Part shown: positions 6,747 through 14,036 of the stretch, piece after piece | How positions within the stretch are numbered: the stretch's first letter is position 1 | Layout of the letters: the number at the start of each line of letters is the position of its first letter | Assembly: GCA_964538875.1 (NCBI GenBank) | Contig: CAZIHO010000050.1 | Coordinates: 1 to 23,140, forward strand | Direction: 5' to 3' | Origin: CAZIHO01 sp964538875 | GTDB lineage: Bacteria > Pseudomonadota > Gammaproteobacteria > Chromatiales > Chromatiaceae | Length of the DNA: 23,140 nucleotides | Position numbers and translations under genes: made by a program | The notes under the pieces: generated by a model | The model's input: the letters and a program-made list of their open reading frames with translations, nothing else | Databases searched by the model: none | Told to the model about the DNA's origin: nothing

Positions 6747-8699
6747 ATGTGCGGCCTGTGTGGATTTTGGCAGGGGTCCGCTAGGTGGGACCCGGAACAG
6801 GGCCGGTGCTGGGTCCAGCGCATGGCGGAGCGCCTGGTGCATCGGGGTCCGGACGACGCCGGGGCCTGGGTCGATGCCGAGGCCGGCATTGCCCTCGGCC
6901 ATCGCCGGCTGGCGATTCTGGACCTGTCCCCGGCCGGCCATCAGCCCATGCTGGACGCGAGCGGCCGCTGGGTGCTGGTGTTCAATGGCGAGATCTATAA
7001 CCACGCCGAACTGCGCCGGACCCTGGAAGGACAGGGCAGCGGCGGCTGGCGCGGCCATTCGGACACGGAAGTACTGCTGGCCGCCATCGGCGCCTGGGGT
7101 CTGGAGCGAACCCTGGCGCTTTGTGTCGGTATGTTCGCCTTCGCCCTCTGGGACCGGGAGCAACGCCAACTGACGCTGGTCCGGGACCGGCTGGGGGAGA
7201 AGCCCCTCTATTACGGCTGGCAGGGCGACTGCCTGTTGTTCGGGTCGGAACTCAAGGCCCTCAAGGCCCATCCCGCCTTTCAGGGCGCTATCGACCGGGA
7301 CGCCCTCACCCAACTGCTGCGCCTGTCCTATGTGCCGGCGCCTCGCTCCATCTACCAGGGCATCCGCAAGTTGCCGCCCGGCACCTGGGTCCGGTTTGGC
7401 CAGGACCGGCAGCGGGACCCCCAGCCGGTGTCCTATTGGTCGGCCCGGGACGTAGCGGAGGCGGGGCGGCGCACGTCCTTCGCCGGTAGCCCGGACCAAG
7501 CCCGAGAGCAACTGACCCGCTTGCTGCTGGACGCGGTGGGCCAACAGATGCTGGCGGACGTGCCCTTAGGCGCCTTCCTCTCCGGGGGCATCGATTCCTC
7601 CACGGTGGTGGCCCTGATGCAGGCCCAGTCATCCCGGCCCGTGCGTACCTTCAGCATCGGCTTCCAGGAACCCGGCTATGACGAGGCGGTCCAGGCCCGG
7701 GCAGTGGCCCGGCACCTGGGCACCGAGCACCAGGAACTCTATGTCAGTCCGGACCAGGTCCAGGCGGTGATCCCCGACCTACCGGCCCTATACGACGAGC
7801 CCTTTGCCGATTCGTCCCAAATCCCCACCGCCCTGGTAGCCCGGCTGGCCCGGAGCCAGGTGACGGTGAGCCTGTCCGGCGATGGCGGCGACGAACTATT
7901 CGGCGGCTATAACCGCTATCTGTGGGCGCCCCGCCTGTGGCGGCGCCTGCGGGGGATTCCGGCGCCCCTGCGCCGGGCGGCGGCCCGCGCCCTGACCGGC
8001 CTGGCACCGGCGGACTGGGACCGGCTGGGCCAGCCCCTGCTCGGCTGGTTGCCGGCCCGCCACCGCCAGGCGCGGCTAGGCGATAAGCTGCACAAGCTGG
8101 CCGGCACCCTGAGCGCCGCCGGACCGGCCGGCATCTATACCCAGTTAGTGTCCCAGTGGCCGCAACCGGAAGCCCTGGTGCGGGACGGCCGGGAACCTCC
8201 GTCGCCCCTGATTGACGGCGGCGCCTGGCCTGAGTTGGGCTCCTTCGAGGAGCAGATGATGTATCTGGATCAGTTGACCTATCTGCCGGACGACATCCTG
8301 GTCAAGGTGGACCGGGCCGCCATGGGCACCAGTCTGGAAACCCGGGTTCCCCTGCTCGACCATCGGGTAGTGGAGTTCGCCTGGCGCCTGCCCCTGGATC
8401 TCAAGATCCGGGATGGCCAGGGCAAATGGCTGCTGCGCCAGGTGTTGTACCAATACGTCCCGGCGGAATTGGTAGAGCGGCCCAAGATGGGTTTCGGCGT
8501 CCCCATCGATAGTTGGTTACGGGGTCCCCTGCGGGACTGGGCGGAAGCCCTGCTGGACCCGGCCCGGCTCCAGCGGGAGGGCTGGCTGCACCCGCAGCCC
8601 ATTCAAGCCGCCTGGCGGGAGCACCTCGGCGGTCAGCGCAATCTGGCCCACGCCCTATGGAATCTGCTCATGTTTCAGGCCTGGCTGGCGGTCGCCTGA
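6747..8699 (+). CDS. asnB: Asparagine synthase (glutamine-hydrolysing)
   Basis: A 650-residue class II glutamine amidotransferase/asparagine synthetase. The N-terminal nucleophile is Cys2 of MCGLCGFWQGS, exposed after Met removal. The glutaminase domain contains RLVHRGPDD, GHRRLAILD, FNGEIYNH and SDTEVLL. The synthetase domain contains the ATP pyrophosphatase loop Ser279-Gly-Gly-Ile-Asp-Ser284, then SLSGDGGDELFGGYNRY and the late LVKVDRAAMG and ETRVPLLDHR blocks. It converts aspartate, glutamine and ATP to asparagine and glutamate. At 650 residues it is longer than enteric AsnB (about 554). It belongs with the longer form often found in polysaccharide or peptide-modification clusters, so amidation of another acid is possible. 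It is the last gene of the 4063-8699 run. Confidence 0.93.
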   Translation: MCGLCGFWQGSARWDPEQGRCWVQRMAERLVHRGPDDAGAWVDAEAGIALGHRRLAILDLSPAGHQPMLDASGRWVLVFNGEIYNHAELRRTLEGQGSGGWRGHSDTEVLLAAIGAWGLERTLALCVGMFAFALWDREQRQLTLVRDRLGEKPLYYGWQGDCLLFGSELKALKAHPAFQGAIDRDALTQLLRLSYVPAPRSIYQGIRKLPPGTWVRFGQDRQRDPQPVSYWSARDVAEAGRRTSFAGSPDQAREQLTRLLLDAVGQQMLADVPLGAFLSGGIDSSTVVALMQAQSSRPVRTFSIGFQEPGYDEAVQARAVARHLGTEHQELYVSPDQVQAVIPDLPALYDEPFADSSQIPTALVARLARSQVTVSLSGDGGDELFGGYNRYLWAPRLWRRLRGIPAPLRRAAARALTGLAPADWDRLGQPLLGWLPARHRQARLGDKLHKLAGTLSAAGPAGIYTQLVSQWPQPEALVRDGREPPSPLIDGGAWPELGSFEEQMMYLDQLTYLPDDILVKVDRAAMGTSLETRVPLLDHRVVEFAWRLPLDLKIRDGQGKWLLRQVLYQYVPAELVERPKMGFGVPIDSWLRGPLRDWAEALLDPARLQREGWLHPQPIQAAWREHLGGQRNLAHALWNLLMFQAWLAVA

Positions 8700-8722
8700 G
8701 CCGTTGGCGAAGCGGCCCCGGC

Positions 8723-8751
8723 TTGGATTTTTTTGGGGCAACGGATAGAGT
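8723..8751 (+). promoter_or_regulatory. Possible sigma70-type promoter for the globule-like gene
   Basis: TTGGAT (8723-8728) and TAGAGT (8746-8751) are separated by 17 bases, about 80 bases before the ATG at 8831. The match is partial (3 of 6 and 4 of 6), and a T7 run falls in the spacer. Confidence 0.3.
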
Positions 8752-8830
8752 TAAGGTCACGCGGCGATCGTGCCGCCCGGCGGAATCGGGCCGGCCCAAC
8801 GCCCGAAGCGGTATTCAAAAGGGGAATGGC

Positions 8831-9181
8831 ATGAGCAAGAATCTGTTGGCTACCGGCAAGGTCCTGGCGGCCTTGGGTGTCATCGGCATGGTGGCGTCCT
8901 TGCCCGCCCAGGGCGAAAACATGATGAATTGGATGAACCCCAGCAAGTGGTTCAAGGATAACGACCGCTACTATGATCGCGGCTATGGCTACGGGCCTGG
9001 CTACGGCGGTTGGGGTGGTCCTGGCTATGGTTGGGGCGGCTATCCAGGTTATGGCGGCTGGGGTGGTCCCGGCTATGGTTGGGGCGGCTATCCGGGTTAT
9101 GGCGGTTGGGGTGCTCCCGGCTATGGCGCGCCGCCGAGCACCAGCAGCAGCACGCCACCCCCGCCCCCGGTTCCCCAATAG
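8831..9181 (+). CDS. Sulfur globule protein-like exported Gly/Tyr/Trp-rich protein
   Basis: A 116-residue exported protein. Residues 1 to about 28 are a signal peptide (MSKNLLATGK, a hydrophobic core, ASLPAQG). The mature start ENMMNWMNPSKWF is followed by Tyr/Gly-rich sequence. From residue 58 a 16-residue unit YGGWGGPGYGWGGYPG occurs twice in full and once in part. The end is Ser/Thr/Pro-rich. Small exported proteins of this composition form the envelope of intracytoplasmic or periplasmic sulfur globules in purple sulfur bacteria, and the MNWMNP segment fits my memory of that family. A structural Gly-rich envelope protein of other function cannot be excluded. AAGGGGAA precedes the ATG. The gene has its own possible promoter, and a strong hairpin follows it. 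Confidence 0.65.
   Translation: MSKNLLATGKVLAALGVIGMVASLPAQGENMMNWMNPSKWFKDNDRYYDRGYGYGPGYGGWGGPGYGWGGYPGYGGWGGPGYGWGGYPGYGGWGAPGYGAPPSTSSSTPPPPPVPQ
9002..9127 (+). repeat. 48-bp coding repeat in the globule-like gene
   Basis: Units start at 9002, 9050 and 9098 (the last one partial). Each encodes YGGWGGPGYGWGGYPG or its beginning. The units differ at a few positions, mostly silent. Confidence 0.9.
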
Positions 9182-9196
9182 GCGCGACCCGCCTAG

Positions 9197-9219
9197 GCGC
9201 GGGCCGCCCTGGCCCGCGT
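9197..9219 (+). terminator. GC-rich hairpin after the globule-like gene
   Basis: A perfect 8-bp stem, CGCGGGCC/GGCCCGCG, closes a 5-base loop 16 bases after the stop codon. No T-tract follows. It could stabilise the short messenger or act as a terminator. Confidence 0.45.
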
Positions 9220-9357
9220 GCCCATCCCGATCGATGACCCCCTCCGACTGAACCCGCCTTTAATTGTTCCGGCGCATTCCTTAGACTGCGCGGCCAACGC
9301 ACCGGCGGTCGCGCTGGGCGCTCCAGGCTGGAACCATTGGAACGAGGGTGATCCCAA

Positions 9358-10299
9358 ATGAGTGAAGTAAAGCATTGCCGATTGCTGGTGCTGGGCTCCG
9401 GTCCAGCCGGCTACACCGCCTGCGTGTACGCCGCCCGCGCCAACCTGAACCCCGTGCTGATCACCGGCCTGGACCAAGGCGGCCAGCTCATGACCACCAC
9501 CGAGGTGGACAACTGGCCCGGCGACCCCACCGGCGTCCAGGGGCCAGACCTGATGGAGCGGATGCGCCAACACGCGGAGCGCTTCGGCACCGAGATGATC
9601 GCTGACCACATCCATACCGCCGACCTCAGCCAGCGCCCGTTCCGCTTGACCGGCGACGAGGGCGCCTATAGCTGCGATGCCCTCATCATCGCCACTGGCG
9701 CCTCCGCCCAATACCTCGGGCTGCCGTCCGAGGAACAGTTCAAGGGCCGGGGCGTGTCCGGCTGCGCCACCTGCGACGGGTTCTTCTACCGCAATCAAAA
9801 AGTCGCGGTGATCGGCGGCGGCAACACCGCGGTGGAAGAGGCCCTGTATCTATCCAACATCGCGTCCGAAGTGGTTCTGGTGCATCGCCGGGATGCGCTG
9901 CGCTCCGAGAAGATTCTCCAGCAGCACCTGTTCGAGCGCAAAAATGTCCAGATTCTGTGGAATCACGTCCTGGACGAGGTACTGGGGGACAAAAGCGGCG
10001 TCACCGGCATGCGGGTTAAAAACGTCCGGGACCAAAGCACCCAGGACATCAGCCTGCAAGGGGTGTTCATCGCCATCGGTCACAAGCCCAACACCGCCCT
10101 GTTCGAGGGCCAGCTAGAACTGGTGAATGGCTGGATCCGGGTCCAGGGGGGAGCCAACGGCAATGCCACCGCCACCAGCATTCCTGGCGTGTTCGCCGCT
10201 GGCGACGTGATGGACCAGATCTATCGCCAGGCCATCACCTCGGCGGGTTCCGGCTGCATGGCGGCCCTGGACGCCGAGAAGTACCTAGACTGCCTATAG
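9358..10299 (+). CDS. trxB: Thioredoxin-disulfide reductase
   Basis: A 313-residue FAD-dependent NADPH:thioredoxin reductase of the low-molecular-weight bacterial type. The FAD-binding GSGPAG is at residues 13-18. The redox pair is Cys136-Ala-Thr-Cys139 in CATCDG. The NADPH-binding motif is GGGNTAVEEA, and GVFAAGDV near the C-terminus completes the FAD site. The length matches the family (about 315-320). It keeps cytoplasmic thioredoxin reduced. The ATG follows an ACGAGGGTG ribosome site by a few bases. It is convergent with the PilZ gene and likely a single-gene unit. Confidence 0.97.
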   Translation: MSEVKHCRLLVLGSGPAGYTACVYAARANLNPVLITGLDQGGQLMTTTEVDNWPGDPTGVQGPDLMERMRQHAERFGTEMIADHIHTADLSQRPFRLTGDEGAYSCDALIIATGASAQYLGLPSEEQFKGRGVSGCATCDGFFYRNQKVAVIGGGNTAVEEALYLSNIASEVVLVHRRDALRSEKILQQHLFERKNVQILWNHVLDEVLGDKSGVTGMRVKNVRDQSTQDISLQGVFIAIGHKPNTALFEGQLELVNGWIRVQGGANGNATATSIPGVFAAGDVMDQIYRQAITSAGSGCMAALDAEKYLDCL

Positions 10300-10307
10300 G
10301 CCGGACA

Positions 10308-10335
10308 CCTGGCCAAGGATGGCCCCGCCGCCAGG
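10308..10335. terminator. Hairpin between convergent trxB and PilZ genes
   Basis: CCTGGC (10308-10313) pairs with GCCAGG (10330-10335), and an inner GGCC/GGCC pair is possible. Its place in the 42-base gap between converging genes suggests a shared terminator, but there is no clear T-run. Confidence 0.3.
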
Positions 10336-10341
10336 ACCCGG

Positions 10342-11025
10342 TCAATCCTTCAAACGGGTCGTCTCCCCCGCTAGGCGCTCCATGACAAAGGCGTGTATCA
10401 GCACCTTTTGGAACCGGTTGATGGATTGGAATTGCACGCCGGTCCAAAATTGCAGGGGATCGTCGTCCAATTGCCGGCGTCCCATGCACCTAACCTCACA
10501 GATCAGACCCAAATTCTCATCCATGCCACATACCGACAGGCTGATGAGCAGGGTCAGCAAATCCCCTTCCTGACCTAGGGGGCCTTCGGACACCAGGCGT
10601 GCGCCGGTATGACTGATGTCCACCACCCGCACCGCCCGGTGCTGATCCGCCTTGTCGACCCGCTTGTTATTGCGCACATAGGCCGGAATGTCGGTGGCCG
10701 CCCGCAGCGCGTTGCGCACCACGATGCTTTCCATTTCCCGGGGATAACTGAGATGGAGATGAGGAAAGGGCGCGCTGTAGGTCTGTAGCACGGAACTGAC
10801 GAAGCCGAACACACTGCTGCCCTGCAACACCCGCACTGCGTAACGCTGGTCCGGGCGAATGATGGCCACCTTGCCGTTCACCTGCGGCGTGGTGACGATC
10901 AGACTCTGCCCGGCAAGATAGCCCACTAACCGCACCAGGTAGCGCTCGGGACGATCAGACGGCGTCTTCTGCAACTGCAACCGGTCGCCCACGTTCATGC
11001 TAAAGGCTTTCTGTTCTAAGTTCAT
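10342..11025 (-). CDS. YcgR-type PilZ domain protein (c-di-GMP receptor)
   Basis: A 227-residue cytoplasmic protein with two domains. Residues about 10-95 form a YcgR-like N-terminal beta domain (VGDRLQLQ, YLVRLVGYLAGQSLIV). Residues about 98-220 form a PilZ domain. The c-di-GMP-binding residues are present: Arg104-x3-Arg108 (RNALR) and Asp136-x-Ser138-x2-Gly141 (DISHTG). Proteins of this layout sense c-di-GMP and alter motility or surface processes. No flagellar or pilus gene is nearby, so the target is open. The chosen start has a GGAG 11 bases upstream. The second Met at residue 10 is an alternative. Confidence 0.88.
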   Translation of the reverse strand: MNLEQKAFSMNVGDRLQLQKTPSDRPERYLVRLVGYLAGQSLIVTTPQVNGKVAIIRPDQRYAVRVLQGSSVFGFVSSVLQTYSAPFPHLHLSYPREMESIVVRNALRAATDIPAYVRNNKRVDKADQHRAVRVVDISHTGARLVSEGPLGQEGDLLTLLISLSVCGMDENLGLICEVRCMGRRQLDDDPLQFWTGVQFQSINRFQKVLIHAFVMERLAGETTRLKD

Positions 11026-11137
11026 TCCTTTTACTGCTCCGTGGGATAGGTCACTTTGTTCAGCAATTCCCTCACCATTTTAGGGCAATCCAATGGCTGG
11101 TGTTGCAGCGCCGCCGACGCTCCAGTCCCCGTCGCAA

Positions 11138-11159
11138 GCTGGGCGCCCGGCCATTTTTT
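11138..11159 (+). terminator. Intrinsic terminator-like hairpin with T-run
   Basis: GCTGG, a GCGC loop and CCGGC (one G-U pair) are followed two bases later by six T residues. It points along the plus strand, but no plus-strand gene lies just upstream. It may end a short RNA, or act early in a long aqpZ leader. Confidence 0.4.
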
Positions 11160-11306
11160 ACCCGACGCACTCACCATGCCAACACTATTTACTGTTTGGA
11201 TTAGCCTATTTCCTATCCCCTGTACCGACTTATAATCAGGCCCGCGGTTGGGATGGGGATTGAGCCGATACTCGACATCCGGCACCCCAATCCGTAATAC
11301 TGATAA

Positions 11307-11331
11307 GGACGGCATATCAAATGCCGAGTCC
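11307..11331 (+). promoter_or_regulatory. Leader hairpin upstream of aqpZ
   Basis: GGAC-GGCAT, loop ATCAA, ATGCC-(GA)-GTCC form a 9-bp stem with a 2-base bulge, ending 26 bases before the aqpZ ATG. It could be an operator dyad or a structure in the leader. The role is unknown. Confidence 0.35.
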
Positions 11332-11357
11332 TGAACTCTAGACTTAAGGAATATGCA

Positions 11358-12047
11358 ATGAACAAGTACGTGGCGGAATTTTTTGGAACTTTTTGGCTGG
11401 TCTTAGGGGGATGCGGAAGCGCGGTTCTGGCGGCCGCCTTTCCTGACGTGGGGATCGGCCTGTTGGGGGTATCCCTGGCGTTCGGCCTCACGGTTCTTAC
11501 CATGGCCTATGCCATCGGTCACATTTCTGGCTGTCACCTGAACCCGGCGGTGTCTGTGGGCCTATGGGCCGGCGGCCGTTTCCCGGCCAGTGACCTGGTG
11601 CCCTACATCATCGCCCAGGTAGCAGGCGCGGTGGTGGCCGGCGGCGTGCTCTATCTGATCGCCAGCGGCAAGGCAGACTTCAGCCTGGCGGGCGGATTTG
11701 CCTCCAACGGCTTCGGCGACCATTCGCCGGGCAAATATTCGTTGGTCTCGGCGCTGATCACCGAAGTGGTCATGACCATGATGTTCCTGCTGGTCATCCT
11801 GGGTTCCACCGATAGGCGTGCCCCGGCCGGCATGGCGCCCATCGCCATCGGCCTCTGCCTGACCCTGATCCACCTGATCAGCATCCCGGTGACCAACACC
11901 TCGGTCAACCCGGCGCGCAGCACCGGGGTCGCCCTATTCGTGGGAGATTGGGCCGTTGCCCAGCTATGGTTGTTCTGGTTGGCGCCCATCGCTGGTGCCG
12001 TCCTGGGCGCCATGGTCTACAAGGTCATTGGCGGCAGCCAGGACTAA
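11358..12047 (+). CDS. aqpZ: Aquaporin Z, water channel
   Basis: A 229-residue six-helix inner-membrane channel. The two half-helix signatures are Asn62-Pro-Ala (HLNPAVSVG) and Asn184-Pro-Ala-Arg187 (SVNPARSTG). The aromatic/arginine filter reads Phe42, His172, Thr181 and Arg187. This is the set known for water-selective AqpZ rather than glycerol-conducting GlpF. The length is close to E. coli AqpZ (231). It would pass water across the inner membrane during osmotic shifts. TTAAGGA precedes the ATG at 11358. The gene stands alone, divergent from PilZ, with a hairpin after its stop. Confidence 0.97.
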   Translation: MNKYVAEFFGTFWLVLGGCGSAVLAAAFPDVGIGLLGVSLAFGLTVLTMAYAIGHISGCHLNPAVSVGLWAGGRFPASDLVPYIIAQVAGAVVAGGVLYLIASGKADFSLAGGFASNGFGDHSPGKYSLVSALITEVVMTMMFLLVILGSTDRRAPAGMAPIAIGLCLTLIHLISIPVTNTSVNPARSTGVALFVGDWAVAQLWLFWLAPIAGAVLGAMVYKVIGGSQD

Positions 12048-12058
12048 CCGAGTCGCAG

Positions 12059-12078
12059 CCGGCGCAAGGAGGCGCCGG
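12059..12078. terminator. Hairpin between convergent aqpZ and the SDR gene
   Basis: A perfect 7-bp stem, CCGGCGC/GCGCCGG, with a 6-base loop begins 11 bases after the aqpZ stop and lies in the 52-base gap between converging genes. It is probably a two-way terminator or mRNA end, though it lacks a T-run. Confidence 0.5.
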
Positions 12079-12099
12079 GCTCCGTGCCCCAAGGACTGC

Positions 12100-13056
12100 C
12101 TAGACTTTCTGCCTTAGCAAGTTGTATCGATCCCGCTGGGCGCCATGGCCCAGGTACAGGGGCACGATTTCCTCGATACCCCGCTGACGGATGCCAAACC
12201 GGGCCAGGTCATTGCCGGCACAGCAGCTATTGACCCCCATGGACAAATAATTGTCCGGCGTAAAGGGCCGGCCAGGCACGAAGTCCAAGACCTTGGCCTG
12301 GAGTCGCGACAGCCGGTCACCAAGACCCACCAGCAATACCCGCCGTCCCAGTAACTGGGCCGTGTAGGCTAGGATCTCCCGCAGGCTGAGTTGCCGGAGA
12401 CCGCATAAATCGTAACTTTGGCCCCAGGTATTGGGATCGTCCAAGGCCCGGGCAAAGGCATCCGCCACGTCGCCGACGAAGACGGGCTGGAAGCGGGCGT
12501 CTGGGCAGGCCAGGGGCACCACCCCCGGCGCCATGGCCAGCAGGTCCGCAAAGCGGTTGAACAAGCCATCGCCAGGGCCAAAAATCACCGAGGGCCGAAA
12601 GCTGGTGACCCTAAGACCAGCCTGGGCCGCACCCAGCGCCAGCGCCTCCCCCTCGCCCTTACTTTTCAGGTACTGGCTGGGTCCGCCCGGATTGGCGTGC
12701 AGGGCGCTCATGTGCAAATAGCGTTGAACGCCCGCTTGCTGGGCGGCAGCGATGACCCGCTCCACCAATTCCACGTGATAGCGCCGGAACCCGGCCCCCC
12801 GGCTGCGCCGCTTTTCGTTCAGAATCCCGACCAGATTGATGACCGCCTCGCAACCGGCGAACTGTTCCCGGAGAAACTCAGCATCAAAAACGTCACCTTG
12901 CACCAGGCTGATGCCCGGCAGGATCCCTAGGTCCCGATGCCGCTGGGGGTGCCGGGTGAGAATCCGGCAACGGATCTGGCCGCGACCCAGGCGCGCGGCT
13001 AGCGCGTGGCCCACGAAGCCGGTACCTCCCAGAATACAGACACTTGTGATTTTCAT
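12100..13056 (-). CDS. Complex I NDUFA9-type NAD(P)-dependent epimerase/SDR protein
   Basis: A 318-residue atypical short-chain dehydrogenase of the NDUFA9-like group. The Rossmann nucleotide-binding motif is Gly10-Gly-Thr-Gly-Phe-Val-Gly16. The catalytic-site pair is Tyr129-x3-Lys133 (YLKSK), with Ser117 in HMSALHA ahead of it. Other family blocks are INLVGIL, SFRPSVIFGPGDG, FQPVFVGDVADA and YDLCG. Bacterial members are often called sugar-nucleotide epimerases or complex I NDUFA9 subunit-like proteins, and their substrate is usually unknown. C-terminal hydrophobic stretches (RVLLVGLGDRL) are short. An exported unknown gene lies 88 bases upstream on the same strand and may share a transcript. 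Confidence 0.88.
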   Translation of the reverse strand: MKITSVCILGGTGFVGHALAARLGRGQIRCRILTRHPQRHRDLGILPGISLVQGDVFDAEFLREQFAGCEAVINLVGILNEKRRSRGAGFRRYHVELVERVIAAAQQAGVQRYLHMSALHANPGGPSQYLKSKGEGEALALGAAQAGLRVTSFRPSVIFGPGDGLFNRFADLLAMAPGVVPLACPDARFQPVFVGDVADAFARALDDPNTWGQSYDLCGLRQLSLREILAYTAQLLGRRVLLVGLGDRLSRLQAKVLDFVPGRPFTPDNYLSMGVNSCCAGNDLARFGIRQRGIEEIVPLYLGHGAQRDRYNLLRQKV

Positions 13057-13144
13057 GATTCGGCACCCGAGCTAGAAGTAAATCTCACTATACCGCCGGT
13101 CGCCGATAGCCCTCAAATCCTTTGCCAGCCTCCGGCGCCCGGAC

Positions 13145-13702
13145 CTACCACCAAGGCGGATCACCCCGGAACGTGCCCAGTTCCTTGCGCCGGAACAGGA
13201 ATAACCGCCCCTGGTCGTCCTTTAGGACCAGGCGTCCCTGGTCCTCCGCGAAGGCAAACACCCAACTGGTCCGCGACTTGGGCGCATAGAATGCCAGCCG
13301 CCCGCCCCGCGCCTGGACCAGCCCGTCCGCCTGGCGGCCGTCGCCGCTTTCCAAGCGGAAGGTGCCACCCTTGATGACCAGGCGTTCGCCGCCACTGCCG
13401 TCCCAGACGCCCTGCAGGCGCACGCCGGCCGGGGCGGTCTGCTCCTGGGGACGGGCGCCGTCTTTGAGGTCCCAGGGTAGCGCCGGCAGGGGCTCCCGCC
13501 CGGAACCCCGCGCCGTGCCCATGGCATCCATCAGTTTGCGCATACTGTCCATCATGAGGGTGGCGCCAGTATCCAGGCCCCCGGCACCGGGGGCCGCCTG
13601 GGGCGCCAGGATCCCCAGACCTAACAGCAACGCCAGGGGCAGGGCTGGGACCCGGCCATGCGGAAACCATCCAGACCGTTGGGACTTAGTTAGGATCACC
13701 AT
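13145..13702 (-). CDS. Exported hypothetical protein
   Basis: A 185-residue protein I do not recognise. Residues about 18-42 form a signal peptide (PALPLALLLGLGIL, then AAPGA as the likely cleavage site). A helical segment with DSMRKLMDAMG follows. From residue 90 on there is a beta-rich region in which strands such as LQGVWDGSGGERLVIKGGTFRLES, read in parts, alternate with Gly/Asp turns. This pattern recalls small periplasmic beta-barrel or lipocalin-like modules (GVWDGSGGERLVI, RLVLKDDQGRLFLF). A GACAGGAG ribosome site lies just upstream of the ATG at 13702. It precedes the NDUFA9-type gene on the same strand. Composition fits the window. No function is proposed. Confidence 0.7.
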   Translation of the reverse strand: MVILTKSQRSGWFPHGRVPALPLALLLGLGILAPQAAPGAGGLDTGATLMMDSMRKLMDAMGTARGSGREPLPALPWDLKDGARPQEQTAPAGVRLQGVWDGSGGERLVIKGGTFRLESGDGRQADGLVQARGGRLAFYAPKSRTSWVFAFAEDQGRLVLKDDQGRLFLFRRKELGTFRGDPPWW

Positions 13703-14036
13703 CCCTCTTTGCTCCTGTCAACCCATGGCACCAGCCTCCGGATCGCCATGCAGCCAAGCGGTAGAACCACGCCACTTGCCAAAGCGCCGGCATATTCCAG
13801 GAATTATTCCCTTTCAATAGGCTTTTAACACCTTTTAATTCTCCATATGACTAGCAGGCGGCGGAAAACCCGGCGCGCGGGTCTGTGCTGCTCCGTCCAA
13901 AACCCCTTGTCAACGAATGATAAAAGATGATTAGCTATGGGCGCTTCGCTACTCGATGAGAAGGCGGGATAGATAAAAGGGACGCCGTTCTATTTAAGGA
14001 TCGGACCCTGGGGTTCATGGGTTAATTGATTAGGGG
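13703..14036. other. Divergent intergenic region before rsd
   Basis: This 334-base gap lies between the exported unknown (minus) and the Rsd-like gene (plus). It is AT-richer than its flanks. It contains a short perfect palindrome, GGAATTATTCC (13800-13810), and a hairpin, ACCCG-N5-CGGGT (13868-13882). A TTGTCA at 13907-13912 resembles a -35 box, but no good -10 box lies at the right spacing. Open frames here are short and unconvincing. It should hold promoters for both flanking genes. Confidence 0.4.

Larger units (their letters stand above)
11026..11357. other. Divergent intergenic region between PilZ and aqpZ
   Basis: This 332-base gap carries the upstream signals of both flanking genes. 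It contains a plus-strand terminator-like hairpin with a T6 run (11138-11159) and a leader hairpin just before aqpZ (11307-11331). A 94-codon open frame on the minus strand (11031-11315) lacks a ribosome site and family likeness, and I do not call it a gene. No promoter with both good boxes was found. Confidence 0.5.

Noticed and set aside
9002..9127. Short direct repeats considered as a CRISPR array
   Set aside because: The 48-bp units are contiguous with no spacers and encode a repeated peptide in frame.
11031..11315. 94-codon open frame on the minus strand just upstream of the PilZ gene
   Set aside because: It ends 5 bases before the PilZ start, which is suggestive. But it has no ribosome site or family likeness, and it spans two hairpins in a region that must hold control signals for aqpZ.
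12418..12930. Plus-strand open frame opposite the NDUFA9-type gene
   Set aside because: The minus strand carries the Rossmann motif and the YxxxK pair; this frame shows no motif.
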